Of a stretch of 64,000 nucleotides of DNA, positions 24,690 through 34,494 are shown piece after piece (positions within the stretch are counted from its first letter, which is position 1; each line of letters starts with the position of its first letter). The notes under the pieces are model-generated. The model had not been told where the DNA came from, made no database searches, and saw nothing but the letters and a program-made list of their open reading frames with translations. The stretch spans positions 34,368,818-34,432,817 of the forward strand of contig CM060175.1 of assembly GCA_030549775.1 (NCBI GenBank), written 5' to 3'. The stretch is from Tamarix chinensis. Its lineage: Eukaryota > Streptophyta > Magnoliopsida > Caryophyllales > Tamaricaceae. Both the position numbers and the translations under genes were made by a program.

Positions 24690-25953
24690 TGTAGCACCCA
24701 ACTTCTCAAAAAAATAATATTTATAAATATTAGTGTTGATTTATAATTTTTAACATTTAATTTTATTTTAATTAGATTATTTAATTAAAATTGTATTTCT
24801 ATATTAACATGTTTTCTGATTTATTTAAAATAAAAGCTTTTATTGGATAAGTCTTTTGTTTATTTAAAAAAAAGTGTTTACAAATTTTTTGATTAAATAT
24901 AATCTAATTAAAATTATTATTTTGATATATTTTTTTTAAAATATTTTAGTATTTAAAAAAATATATCAGTACGGTCCCTACCCCTTCCTTATTTTCTTTC
25001 CTTCCTCTATCTGTTCTTCCTTTCCTTATTTTCCATTCAATTTTTTTCCTATGACCTTGCACCTGAGCTAGACTCCTCAGCATTCTTCCTCCTCTGTTTT
25101 GTCGGCCACAACACCACCTCTTGACCACCACACCACAACCTCCAGCTCATTCGGTTATCATCATCTACGACAGCATTCCAACATCGGTGGAGTAGTAGTA
25201 GTGGCATAGCCAGCAGCGAGCCACCATCCGACCATCACTAGTGTCACTCTGGCACTGGCGAGTGGCCCTATCCCACCGAAGAAGCTTCACCGCCCTTTAC
25301 CCATGCTATTTTTGTTGAATTCGTTTGGTATATTTTTCCCAAATCCTAACTTTTTATTTTGATTATTTTGAAATAACTGGCTTTAATTAAGCTATATTAG
25401 TTGTTTAATTGAGTATATATGTATTGTATGATTGAATTGGGTGGGCTAATTGTGTTGTATATGTTGATTTCTAGAATTTGGAATTTTCGTCCCAATTATG
25501 TTCGGGTATCTCAGATTCATTTGATTAAGCTATTTTGGATAATTTGATTATGAATTATATTTTGTACTTAGTTTTATATTGGAATTGTTAATTTGAGAAA
25601 TTTGTACGATATTAATCGGAATTTGATTTTTAGGTCAAATTCTTGAAGATTTAAAATGAATTGTATAATTGAGTTAATTTATTAAATTGATTATACAATT
25701 TGTAATATAATATGTTTAATTTCATTTTCGAACCATCAATTTAAATATTTTGGCAAAATTTGATTGGATTTAAAATTTGGCTCAAATACCTTTATTATGT
25801 TACATTCGGTATTTTATTTATTATTTTTAATCAATTGAGTATATGATATGTTATAAAATTAGTTTAATTGCATGTATAAACATTAATTTTAAATAAATTA
25901 ATAAAATTTGATCGAATAGCATTTTTGGTCCTAAAACCCTAACTTTCAAATGA
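24690..25953 (+). mobile_element. LTRa copy 4, 5' part only
   Basis: Starts TGTAGCACCC (24,690), a variant of the family start, with a CT-rich island at 24,975-25,320 and then AT-rich text that aligns by eye with 4,000-4,720 ('aggtcaaattcttg', 'cctaaaaccctaactttcaa'). Similarity stops near 25,953; the 3' two-thirds are absent. It lies inside the nested CACTA element, so it inserted there or was carried with it. Confidence 0.72.
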
Positions 25954-26401
25954 TATTATGGAAATTGTCATTTGTATAGTGGTTAGAGGTCATCTTATAA
26001 TGAGAGAAATGTATATAGACTATCAAAGGTCTGTTAGAATTTTTCATGGGGAAAAAAGGGGCAATAAAGATAATTATATTTCAAATTTACGGTTTGATGA
26101 TGATATAGGGTTGGATGATATATATGATGGTTCATGTGATGATGTTATTGAGATGGTATTGGATGAGACATCTCGTATTTTAACCCTACTAATTTGACAT
26201 CTCAATGATATGTGGTAGAAAAAAATAATATATATATCGCTGATATTTGCCAATATTGACCAATAATAACGGATATTGGCTAGCTATATTTACCATTATT
26301 ATATATCGATAGTTATTGTAAAAACTAAAGAATGTTTATGCTACAACAAATACAAAATATAAAGTATCCTCTACAATGCTCTGATATTTGCTATTGAATC
26401 T
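25954..26401. other. Unassigned CACTA cargo with one open frame
   Basis: An open frame at 25,958-26,197 (+, 79 codons) has a mixed, acidic C-terminal half (DDDIGLDDIYDG-type text) but no family I recognise. Positions 26,220-26,330 contain repeated 'gatattggc/ccaatatt' words typical of a small AT-rich plant repeat. Confidence 0.35.
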
Positions 26402-26680
26402 TTATGTTGTGTCAACTTGTTGACTAGTGGTATTTGTGATTTTGTATCTATAGGTTCGATGAGATGTGAAAAATAGGTTTGAGTTCATGGTAAAAGATGC
26501 CCACATTTGCTGTTTCTTACCAGTGAAAAGATCAGACTCACATATTGTGAAAACAAAAGGTGCTTCAAATTGTGTTTGGTAGCTTATATATTTGTAAAAA
26601 TTGATGCTTGCAGCTTGGCTTAGAGTATCCCCCAAATCATGGAGGCTAATTGAAGTAGGGGATTGAATGTCAAGTTTCAT
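26402..26680 (-). CDS. Hypothetical 92-codon open frame upstream of the DENR fragment
   Basis: Uninterrupted for 92 codons on the minus strand with protein-like composition (starts MKLDIQSPTSISLHDLGD; no low-complexity runs), which is unusual in this heavily decayed window. I cannot name a family. It lies inside the nested CACTA element, opposite in orientation to the DENR fragment and about 315 bp left of its first recognised exon. It could be an exon of a second captured gene, or chance. No promoter or splice-site case can be made from the sequence alone. Confidence 0.3.
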   Translation of the reverse strand: MKLDIQSPTSISLHDLGDTLSQAASINFYKYISYQTQFEAPFVFTICESDLFTGKKQQMWASFTMNSNLFFTSHRTYRYKITNTTSQQVDTT

Positions 26681-26995
26681 AAGTTATTTAGCCTCTCAAC
26701 CAAATGCTTATCTACCTTAATTTTTAAGTGAGAAAAAAGTGTAATTTTTTTTGGTATAATATAGCTTTAGCTCATACTGCAATCTTACCTTTTGTTTTCT
26801 ACCTTCTATAGGCGAGACCTAGGATACCTTTGCCTCAAGAGGTAGTAACATGTAGCAATGCTAGTGCAGACTTAAAGCTGACATATGAAATTAATATAAC
26901 AGATGTTTGCTTGGTGTTGTTCAGTATTGATGATATGTTAATGTATTTTTGATATGTCAGTTACATTTTTGATAATTATGAGTGTTGTCTCAAGT

Positions 26996-28002
26996 GTGAA
27001 GCTCAGTGATGCATCTAAGAAGCTTGGAAAAAAGTTTGCTACTGGAGCTTCTGTGGTTGAGGTGTGTGCTATCCATACTTTATGTGATGTTATTTCTACT
27101 TTAGTTTCTTAATGTATGATTAACTATCTTGGTTGGTGATTTTAGGGACCAATTGACAAGGAGAAAATTTTTGTCCAAGGAGACATATCCTTTAATGTTG
27201 TAGAATTCATCATAGACACCTGGCCAGATTTAATATATTCTAAGAGAAAATTGTTGTCCAAGGAGACATATCCTTTGATGCTGTAGAATTCATCATAGAC
27301 ACCTGGCCAGATGTAATATATTCTAATTTTTTGATATGCTTGCATGTTGTGTTTTATTCCTTATTTTAGCTAGTTTTGTTCCAAGTGTTGTAGATGTGGA
27401 CAATTTAGTGCTTTGTTACATTCTAATCAAAAGACGACACATATATTCTTATATATTGAAACTATTGGGTCTATTATTTTTGAAGAGGCTCAAATTGCCT
27501 CTTCCTGTTCATGGTTTAACTTGTTTAAATGTGATGAGCATTTTTAACCTACATCAGTAGTGGAAATCCATTAAACGTTAATCGAGAACTCTCAATACTA
27601 TTTTTGTTGGTATCATGTGGATGGTTAGTGTTTGCTCCATTTTTATTGGCAATTTATTTGTTGGTGTATGAAGTATAATTTAACATTAACTCAAGGTTGG
27701 TGTATGAAGTAAAATATGCTCATTTCACAAAATTTAGTTCATAATCATCCTTTTTCCTTCTTTCTCAGCACTGCATTTTACATCTTCATTCTTTCATTCA
27801 GTAAGTTTTGTTTGGATGTCATGTCACTTTTTCATTTGAAGTGACCTCTCACATCTTTTACCCATTTGTGGTGTCAATTTAAGTTAATTTTTACATGGCT
27901 AGTTTTCTGATCTAGTCTCTCTCCTTTTTTGCTTGACTTTCATAGGTTCTAAAGAATTCAATTTTCTTTATTGAAGATGGTTGAAAGGTTTGAGCAGCTT
28001 GA
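26996..28002 (+). pseudogene. DENR: DENR (density-regulated protein, SUI1-domain) gene fragment, with introns
   Basis: Three exon pieces spell the C-terminal SUI1 domain of plant DENR in order. Exon a (26,996-27,061): 'VKLSDASKKLGKKFATGAS' then VVE, followed by donor GTGTGT. Exon b (27,146-27,229), after acceptor TTTTAG: 'GPIDKEKIFVQGDI', then 'FNVVEFIIDTWPD'. Exon c (27,946-28,002), after acceptor CATAG: 'VLKNSIFFIEDG', stop, KV, stop, AA, stop; the last stop falls where the normal gene ends. In the intact protein, DENR works with MCT-1 in translation re-initiation and ribosome recycling. Here two internal TGA codons, an exon duplication and loss of the N-terminal exons make it a pseudogene. 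Retained introns show it came from genomic DNA, not an mRNA. It lies within the nested CACTA element. A degenerate 'PQEVV' near 26,840 could be a trace of the preceding exon. Confidence 0.85.
27161..27326 (+). repeat. 83-bp tandem duplication of DENR exon b
   Basis: Two copies (27,161-27,243; 27,244-27,326) of the stretch from 'gagaaaatt' to 'atatattctaa', differing at about four positions. The second copy keeps GAT followed by GTAATA, the likely original exon end and splice donor; in the first copy this G is T. The duplication therefore spans the exon-intron border. Confidence 0.9.
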
Positions 28003-29194
28003 TTTTTGGGCCTTGGGATGAACAAATGAGGTGTACAAGATATTTCTTATTATTTGCGCCTTTTCATTTGATTTATAAGTGTTTGATCCTTTCATCCTGA
28101 ATATGAATGAGAATCTATCCACTACTCTACTATGTATCAAATTTATAATACAAAAGTGTTCAAAACTGATATAGTAATGAATTTAGTTAGCAAACTTTAA
28201 CCCGTAAGTATTCTGGTATAGTTTAGTTACAGCTTCAATATTTTTTGGTGTAATGTACATCTGCTAATGTATATCCCATATTAAAAGAATAGTAACTTAA
28301 GTAATATTGAAAGATAAAGATTACAAAACATTAGAAGTTTAATAAAATGAATGGAAAAATAGTTATTTGAATGCATGTTTAATTAATTAAGTCATATTTT
28401 ACTCTCAAAATCTATTCAAGGACTTTTATATGTTAGGTTTGTATAATAAATATTTAGTTAAACAACGATTCTCTAATTTACTCCATTCCCCATGTTGGCT
28501 TGTTTTTCCTATTTTCCACATTTTTCTAACTCTACATTTCTATGTGAATAGATAATTAGTTTATCTTGTAGGAGTATCAAAGTTGTTCTAAATTGATTAG
28601 TTTCACATGCTTTTATTTCCAACTAGTGGCCATTCCACTCCTCTTAGTCCTAGTGGCCCAATATTTTTTTTTACCGAGTTTTTATAAATGTCCTAATTTG
28701 TCAACAATTATTTATGTTGTTACCTCTATTGGTATTACTGACTACTACACTACCGATTAAGCTGAAAGCTTGGCCTTAAATTTCTCATCTATAATTTTTG
28801 AATTTGCATTAATTATATTTGAGAAGATATATATATATATATATATATTATTAACATAATAACTAAGAATAGAGTGTATGATATAATCAAACTTTTCATA
28901 CTACTGTCATAGGTATCAAGACTTGACTAGCTATAATATGTTGCATTTATATCAAGAATTTATACATATTGTTGACAATTTCACTTATGAATATATTATA
29001 TGACTCTCTAATTTACCAGTTTCACCTTCTCTCTCTCTAACTATATAAAATATATTTTTAAAGTAATATATTATTTTTAGAAAGCTTTAAAATATGTACC
29101 CTCATTATCTAACTTGTTGATATGAGTTTAGATTAACTTGATTAAGTTAAATGCATATATATTTTTAAGGAAGACATGTTGATGATTATTATCA
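28003..29194. other. AT-rich cargo between DENR fragment and minisatellite, no gene seen
   Basis: Contains probable former 3' flank of DENR just after 28,002, an (AT)n tract at about 28,829-28,848, and otherwise unremarkable AT-rich sequence. CACTACCG near 28,754 does not resemble the nested element's terminus beyond six bases. Confidence 0.5.
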
Positions 29195-29475
29195 AATGGA
29201 GGATGAAAAGAATGAAAATTATGACAATGATGATGAAAATGAAGAAGATGATGCTTGATTATTTATGAAGATGCTTTTGTGAGTCAGATTATGAAGATAC
29301 TCGATGCTTTTATTTGTTGCTTTACGAAGATGATTGATTTTTTTGTATATCAAATTATGAAGATGCTTGATGCTTTAGTATATATGTCAGATTACGAAGA
29401 TGTTCAGTGCTTTTGCTTGCCAGGTTATGAAGATGTTTAGTGTTTTTTCATGTCAACTTACGAAGATATTTTTAT
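29195..29475 (+). repeat. Acidic-tail relic followed by 33-bp minisatellite
   Basis: Positions 29,199-29,258 read 'MEDEKNENYDNDDENEEDDA' and stop, an acidic tail like those ending many plant CACTA proteins. Directly after come about seven units near 33-bp spacing, each with 'ttatgaagatg' or 'ttacgaagatg' (29,262, 29,291, 29,323, 29,356, 29,391, 29,424, 29,458). In one frame they encode an 11-residue repeat around 'YEDA.CF', continuing the acidic theme past the stop. Exact length of some units varies by one to three bases. Confidence 0.75.
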
Positions 29476-29749
29476 ATAATAGATTATGTTACAAGTTGTA
29501 TATATAGCTTTATACTTACAGGACTGTTTTAGCTTTGGAAGCTAAACAACTAACTATTTTGTACTACACAATAATAATTATATATGGTGTAGTTAATTTC
29601 ATATCAGGATAAATAGTTACTATAGGTGGATATTATAGTAACAAGTAATATCAATAAATCTTGTACATTTCAGTAAAGGTTTTACCAACATGTATAAATG
29701 TATATATATACAGGGTTTAAATATATATAACCAACAATATATATGTTGG

Positions 29750-30012
29750 CAATAGTTTTAGTTGTAGATAAAATATTGTGTTTAATACTTTTAGTCACAG
29801 ATATGATTGTGTGGTCAATTCCTTTTATCATAGATATAATTTTGTGGATAATACTTTTAGTCACAAATATTGTTTTGTGGATAATAGTTTAGTTACAAAT
29901 ATTGTTTTGTGGGTAATACTTTTAGTCACAGATATTATTTGGTTGTTAATACTTTTACTTAAAAATATAAGTGTGGGCATAAGTTTCACGAACAGATAAA
30001 TATCTTTGGGCA
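29750..30012. repeat. Subterminal 33-bp array, eight units, of the nested CACTA element
   Basis: Units begin at 29,750, 29,783, 29,816, 29,849, 29,882, 29,914, 29,947 and 29,980; seven are 33 bp and one 32 bp. The typical unit opens 'taatacttttagtcacagat' and ends 'ttttgtggg'. The array leads into CCAACAGA and 'ttttacccacag' words at 30,020-30,150 and the TTTTGTAGTG terminus at 30,184. A regular array beside a CACTA end fits transposase-binding subterminal repeats. Confidence 0.85.
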
Positions 30013-30184
30013 TTATCAATTATTCCCAACAAATCATACATATCTATGGGTAAAACTTTTAAGCACGAAGATTTTACCCACAGTTTTATCAAAAAAAATC
30101 TACTGGTAAAAGCTTTTGCCAACAGAAAAATAGCTTTTACCAACAGATAAGGCCCTATTGCCACAAATCAATTATTTTGTAGTG

Positions 30185-31430
30185 AGGTTATATTTTGTAG
30201 TGAGGAATTTTCCACAAATTACTTATCCTATATTGAAGGTAATGGTATTCCAAAATATAAGCATGCATAACAAGTTGAAGGACAAGGTATTCCATGCAAA
30301 CAATTTGGGCAAGTAAACCCTAACATGTTCCATGAAGCACATATCTATGTATTCCATAAAAGTGATGAATTTCAACCATCTGCTAAAGAAAATATGCATT
30401 CTTCAAGGATTGAAAATCCATCAAATGCTAATAATTGAGTAATTGATAAATATAATATTTAATTCCTAAATTGGCTAAGAGATCCCATCATTCCACTCAT
30501 TGCAAATTCCCTAATATCTATTTCTATAGCCCTACATTTGTTTTCCCAAATACCCCGATACAAAGTCTTCCTATAGGAGTAAAATGAAAAATAGTGGAGT
30601 AAATTTAGTGTCTAAGAAAATACATATTACTAGTTTGAAAGACAAGAATCCAATATATGAAAATTTGAATTATTATGGTATTGTTGAATGGATTTAGAAG
30701 CTAGGTTACACTATGTTCAAAGTACCTATTTTTTGGTGCAGATGGGTTGATAATAGTCAAGGGATTAGATATGAATATGGGTTCACAATAGTAGATCTCA
30801 ATAGTATAGGCTATATATAAGACCCATTCATCTTGGCATCTCATAGCACACAAGTTTTCTTTATCACTGATCTAGTCGATACAAGATGCTTTGTGGTATT
30901 AGGCAGGAATAAAAGAAGTGTAAATGATTGTAACAATGAAAATAATGTCAAGTGAGATAAATTATGTTGAATCAATGTAAGCAACTCAATCATTAATAGA
31001 AGATAACAATGATATTGCTAAGGAGGAATTCTATGTAAGGGATGATCATCATGTAGTAATATGCGTATCAGATTATAAAACAAATCAGAAAGGAAAAAAT
31101 AAAAAAGAAGAAGGAAAAGATGGTAATGAGGGTAATAATATTGTAACATTTGTTTTTCATGTCATTAATACATCTAATATTGTGTTTTCCAAATCATTAC
31201 TACATATGAAATGCTTGTTTGATATTTAATTTTTATATCTTTATTCACAACATACATTATATTAATTTATGTATTCATATTTCGTAGAGATATGATGAAG
31301 AAAACTATTGATAGGGACTCTAGTGATGAGCAAGGGAAGGGATGACCTATTGTTATGAGAATCATTATGGACATGAGAAATAGAGGAGGACAAGTTACAT
31401 TAAAGTGGAACACATATAATCTTCTCATTT
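30185..31430 (+). pseudogene. CACTA transposase Tnp2, C-terminal part (DUF4216), plus strand
   Basis: Continues the Tnp2 interrupted at 23,904: 'EVIFCSEEF' (30,184-30,210; family form AVEFCSEYL), 'YIEGNGIPKYKHA', then the 'HIYVFHKSDEFQPSAKE' region (30,340-30,390) and DUF4216 (30,665-30,915) with 'MFKVPIF', 'WCRWVDNSQGIRYEYGF', 'IVDLNSIGY', a stop, 'DPFILASHSTQVFFITDLVD'. Ends near 31,430 with 'MRNRGGQVTLKWNTYNLL'. Stops interrupt it in several places. Near duplicate of the minus-strand 22,090-23,050. Confidence 0.82.
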
Positions 31431-32499
31431 GTAATTACTATTATAAGTATTATTATAAGCAAAAAATGATCTCTCTAATTATTAGTATTGACACATTATA
31501 TATAATCATTGTTTAAAAAGGACACACTACTCTACTAGTGTCCCAAGCATATTCTACTGCTAACTTCAAAAAAAAATTAACTCCTTTATCATATTCTCTA
31601 GACAAACAATTTGTAGACATCCACTTACGATCCATAGTTTTTTACCCTATATGTATCAGATGATAAATATATGCATGCATGTTAACTATTTAATGGGTAT
31701 TACATGTATTATTGTCTATTTTGTTGCTACTTGTTGTTCTGTTGTTACGGATCTTGGTTTGTCTCTCTATATGTTTTTGCATACATAATAATATTGGTGG
31801 GTTTGATGTTAATAAGAATAAACTAGTTTTGTTGCTTTAGGAATGCAATTGTAGGAGGGTGTATGAGAGATATGAACAACAATAATAAGTAAAAAACATA
31901 CCACGATGATAATAGGATTGAAAATGGACGTGGACAAGAACGAGGAATGCACAATGGATGTAAATGAGAGAGAACTAAGAGTAAGTAGTAAGGAAAAACA
32001 AAGATCATATTGATAGAGAGCTAATGGTTATAGATGAGGAGAAAATATTTCATCATGGCTTATCCTTGAGTATCCACCTTAGTTACGAGAAAGTATCTGT
32101 TAGTGAACTCTCTACTGATGAGTTGATGACATATCGAGATGAGTACAGGCTAAGAGTGATAGTTTCTAGTCAATGTAGGCTAGGCTATAGATGGATTTTA
32201 TAGGATGGTTGGGGAGTGTTGTTAGTTGTTTGGGTTATAGTAACCTTTTTTAAAAACTATTATCAAATGTATATCTACTTTATTTTTAATAATTATTGAT
32301 ATATAGAATCTCTATTAAAGCAAGCACTACATTCTCACCTCAAAATTTTTGGGTTTTTATCAATGGTTACAATCAAACCATGATTTATGTGGCATCATTA
32401 ATTCTATATTCCATAGTAGTGTGTGAACTTATGACTGTGGTAGTAATTCAAACTTGTATGTCTATACCCCTATTATATTAAGCAAATAAAAAGGGGCAT
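31431..32499 (+). other. Probable 3' continuation of the plus-strand CACTA gene, then unassigned sequence
   Basis: Positions 31,840-32,200 have exon-like composition on the plus strand ('IENGRGQERGMHNG', 'SVSELSTDELMTYRDEYRLR') downstream of Tnp2, where the second CACTA protein would lie, but I cannot match a domain firmly. Positions 32,210-32,499 show nothing recognisable. The minus-strand open frame 31,823-32,008 is probably a shadow. Confidence 0.35.
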
Positions 32500-32699
32500 A
32501 ATGCCTATAATTGAGTTTATAGTTAGGACTATTAAATACTCACCCTTCCCTCTAATGTTGGAGTTTTAAAAATACATGGCTACGAATCTAGAATTCTCTT
32601 TCACAATGATATTTGGTAGGTAATTGACACATCATATTTAATGCACAAAGAAGGTGAAATGTGAGAGTCTTCAAGACTTCCTCTCATTTTTGTAAGGTT

Positions 32700-33460
32700 A
32701 GGTGAATTGTAACATTAGAAATTTTCCTTGGCAAATAAGGTAAGTGTAGGGGAGGGAACTATCCATACAAAATCTCATAAGTGATGGCTTGGATGGGAGT
32801 GTAAAAGGTGGCTCATAAGGGCTGTTTTAGATGGTAATGTAAAATGTGGTGTTGTACCACCATTCAACTAAATGTATCCATTTGATCTGAGTGGAAGGAT
32901 ATGCGTAAGATATGCACCTTAGACACGTCTATAGGAATCAATTAACCACATCTATCCACCCATCCATTTTAGGGTAATATGTTGAGGAATGAAGTAGATC
33001 CACCCGTTAAAGTTTGAATATTTGAGTATATACTTCACCTAGAAAGATAGGGTCCTTTTTGAGAAATATTGAATATAGGGTGTCGTGTTGTCTAAATGCT
33101 TAATTAACATAATTCTATTCTATTATTAGGGTTGTGTAGGGATATTTGAAGGCTACAAAATGATTTAACTTACTCAGTCTATCCACAACAACGAAGATAA
33201 CTTCATTATTGAAAGATGATTTAATGAAGTTCATTGAGGTGGAGACACACACCTTTTTAGGGATTAGTATATGTTGAATGAGGCTTAGATAAGCTACATT
33301 ATCATACTTAAGAGTCTAGAAAATTCTACCTCTCACTGATTTTTGGACATTGTATGTGATTCCCTTCTAGTAAAAGAGGGATTTGACTAGTTGGAGAGTG
33401 GCATCCTTGCCTAAGTAACCATCCGGAGGTGAATCATTCAACCACTAGAGGAAGAGAGTT
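32700..33460 (-). pseudogene. Gypsy integrase relic, minus strand
   Basis: Minus-strand text begins 'NDSPPDGYLGKDATL..LVKSLF' (33,430-33,370; family form HDSPxGGHSGxxRT), the N-terminal zinc-binding region. The C-terminal catalytic part is seen at 32,980-32,800: 'YHPKMDG' (family YHPQTDGQTE), 'LVEWWYNTTF' (family WAEYWYNTT). Stops and frameshifts prevent function, and the central catalytic Asp residues could not be placed. Confidence 0.75.
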
Positions 33461-33591
33461 TTTCAGTGAGAGGAATTTCCAATGACTATCTTAACATTTC
33501 TCTTTAATTGTTATTTCCTCCACATAAAATGGGGGTGAGAAGAATAATCCTTCTAAATGTCACTTACATGTAGCTACATATCTACATCTGT

Positions 33592-33960
33592 CTACCAAAC
33601 TATGTGTAGTTTTTGGAGAAAATTAGGGGTTTTCCCATCTAGCACCATGGCTAACAACTCATAACCTTCCACCCTAGATAAGGAATCTATGGCCTTATTT
33701 TCCCATCTTTTCTTGTATTGCATTTTAAAGTTAAAAATGATGAGATTATCTAAGATACTTGAGTCAGTTGGGCTCAAAATGTTATGTTCCAATAAGAAGT
33801 TGATGCTTCTCTTATATATTTTTATAATGAAATGTGTTTTTATAAGGTAGGGTACCAACTTGTTTTCTACAAACAAAACTACCAACAAATCCCTTTCATA
33901 AACTAACTTTTATTGAGGCTTAGAGCTTAATGATTTTCTAATATAGGCTATGGGGGAATA
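33592..33960 (-). pseudogene. Gypsy RNase H relic, minus strand
   Basis: The open part 33,888-33,592 (98 codons) runs through the RNase H core: 'VENKLVPYLIKTHFIIK', 'SINFLLEHNILSP' and ends with 'NKAIDSLSRVEGYELLAMVL', matching the NxAADALSRVE.ELLAM ending typical of this lineage. It follows RT in the expected order and is one of the better-preserved pieces of this relic. Confidence 0.85.
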
Positions 33961-34494
33961 TCTAGCATGAGAAGGACCCTTATTTCACACCCATTTGAAT
34001 TGATCTTCCTTTAGTAATTATGTGAGTGGCTTGGCTATGGATCCAATACCATTCAAAAATCTCTTTTAGTATACAACAAACCCTAGAAGCTCTCTCCACT
34101 ACTTAATTTCTCTAGGTACTACCATTGTTGAACTAGAACCACTTTGCTAGGGCTTATGGGCACATGCCCTACTATAATAAAATCACCCAAGTAATCCACT
34201 CGTGGGTCACCAAAGGAGAAATTACTTATCTTCAAGTGAAAATATTGGTTAATCAACAATTTAAAGAGTAGTATCAAGTGGTCTAAATTACTGGTGAGAT
34301 CATTACTATAAACAATGTTGTCATCAGAAAAAGGCTAACATAAACTTCCTCATATGGGGTTTAAAAACATGGTTTGTGAGTGATTGGAATGAGGTAGCGA
34401 AATTTGTAGGCCAAAAGGCATCACTCAAAATTCATAATGCCCTTCATGAGTTTTAAATGCTTTTTTATACACATCTTCCTTACACAACCTAAGT

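Larger units (their letters stand above)
23905..30184. mobile_element. Nested CACTA-like element carrying a DENR gene fragment
   Basis: Left end CATTACAAAATA (23,905) and right end ATTATTTTGTAGTG (to 30,184) are inverted copies of a CACTACAAAATA terminus, the left with one C-to-T change. Three-base flanks are AGG (23,902-23,904) and AGG (30,185-30,187), the expected CACTA target duplication. The Tnp2 reading of the host element is broken exactly here, though about 20 codons of host sequence are missing across the join. Subterminal repeats with CCAACAGATAT and 'ctgttggtatta' words lie at both ends (23,960-24,160; 29,640-30,165). Cargo from left: LTRa fragment, unknown sequence, DENR pseudogene, AT-rich DNA, acidic-tail minisatellite. 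No transposase core was found inside, so it would be non-autonomous. An alternative is two unrelated ends brought together by rearrangement. Confidence 0.68.

Noticed and set aside
30188..30205. Second TTTTGTAGTGAGG, 18 bp after the nested element's right end, as an alternative terminus
   Set aside because: It reads in frame as the conserved Tnp2 'FCSEE' of the host element, so it is coding sequence that happens to resemble the terminus. The end at 30,184 is preferred.
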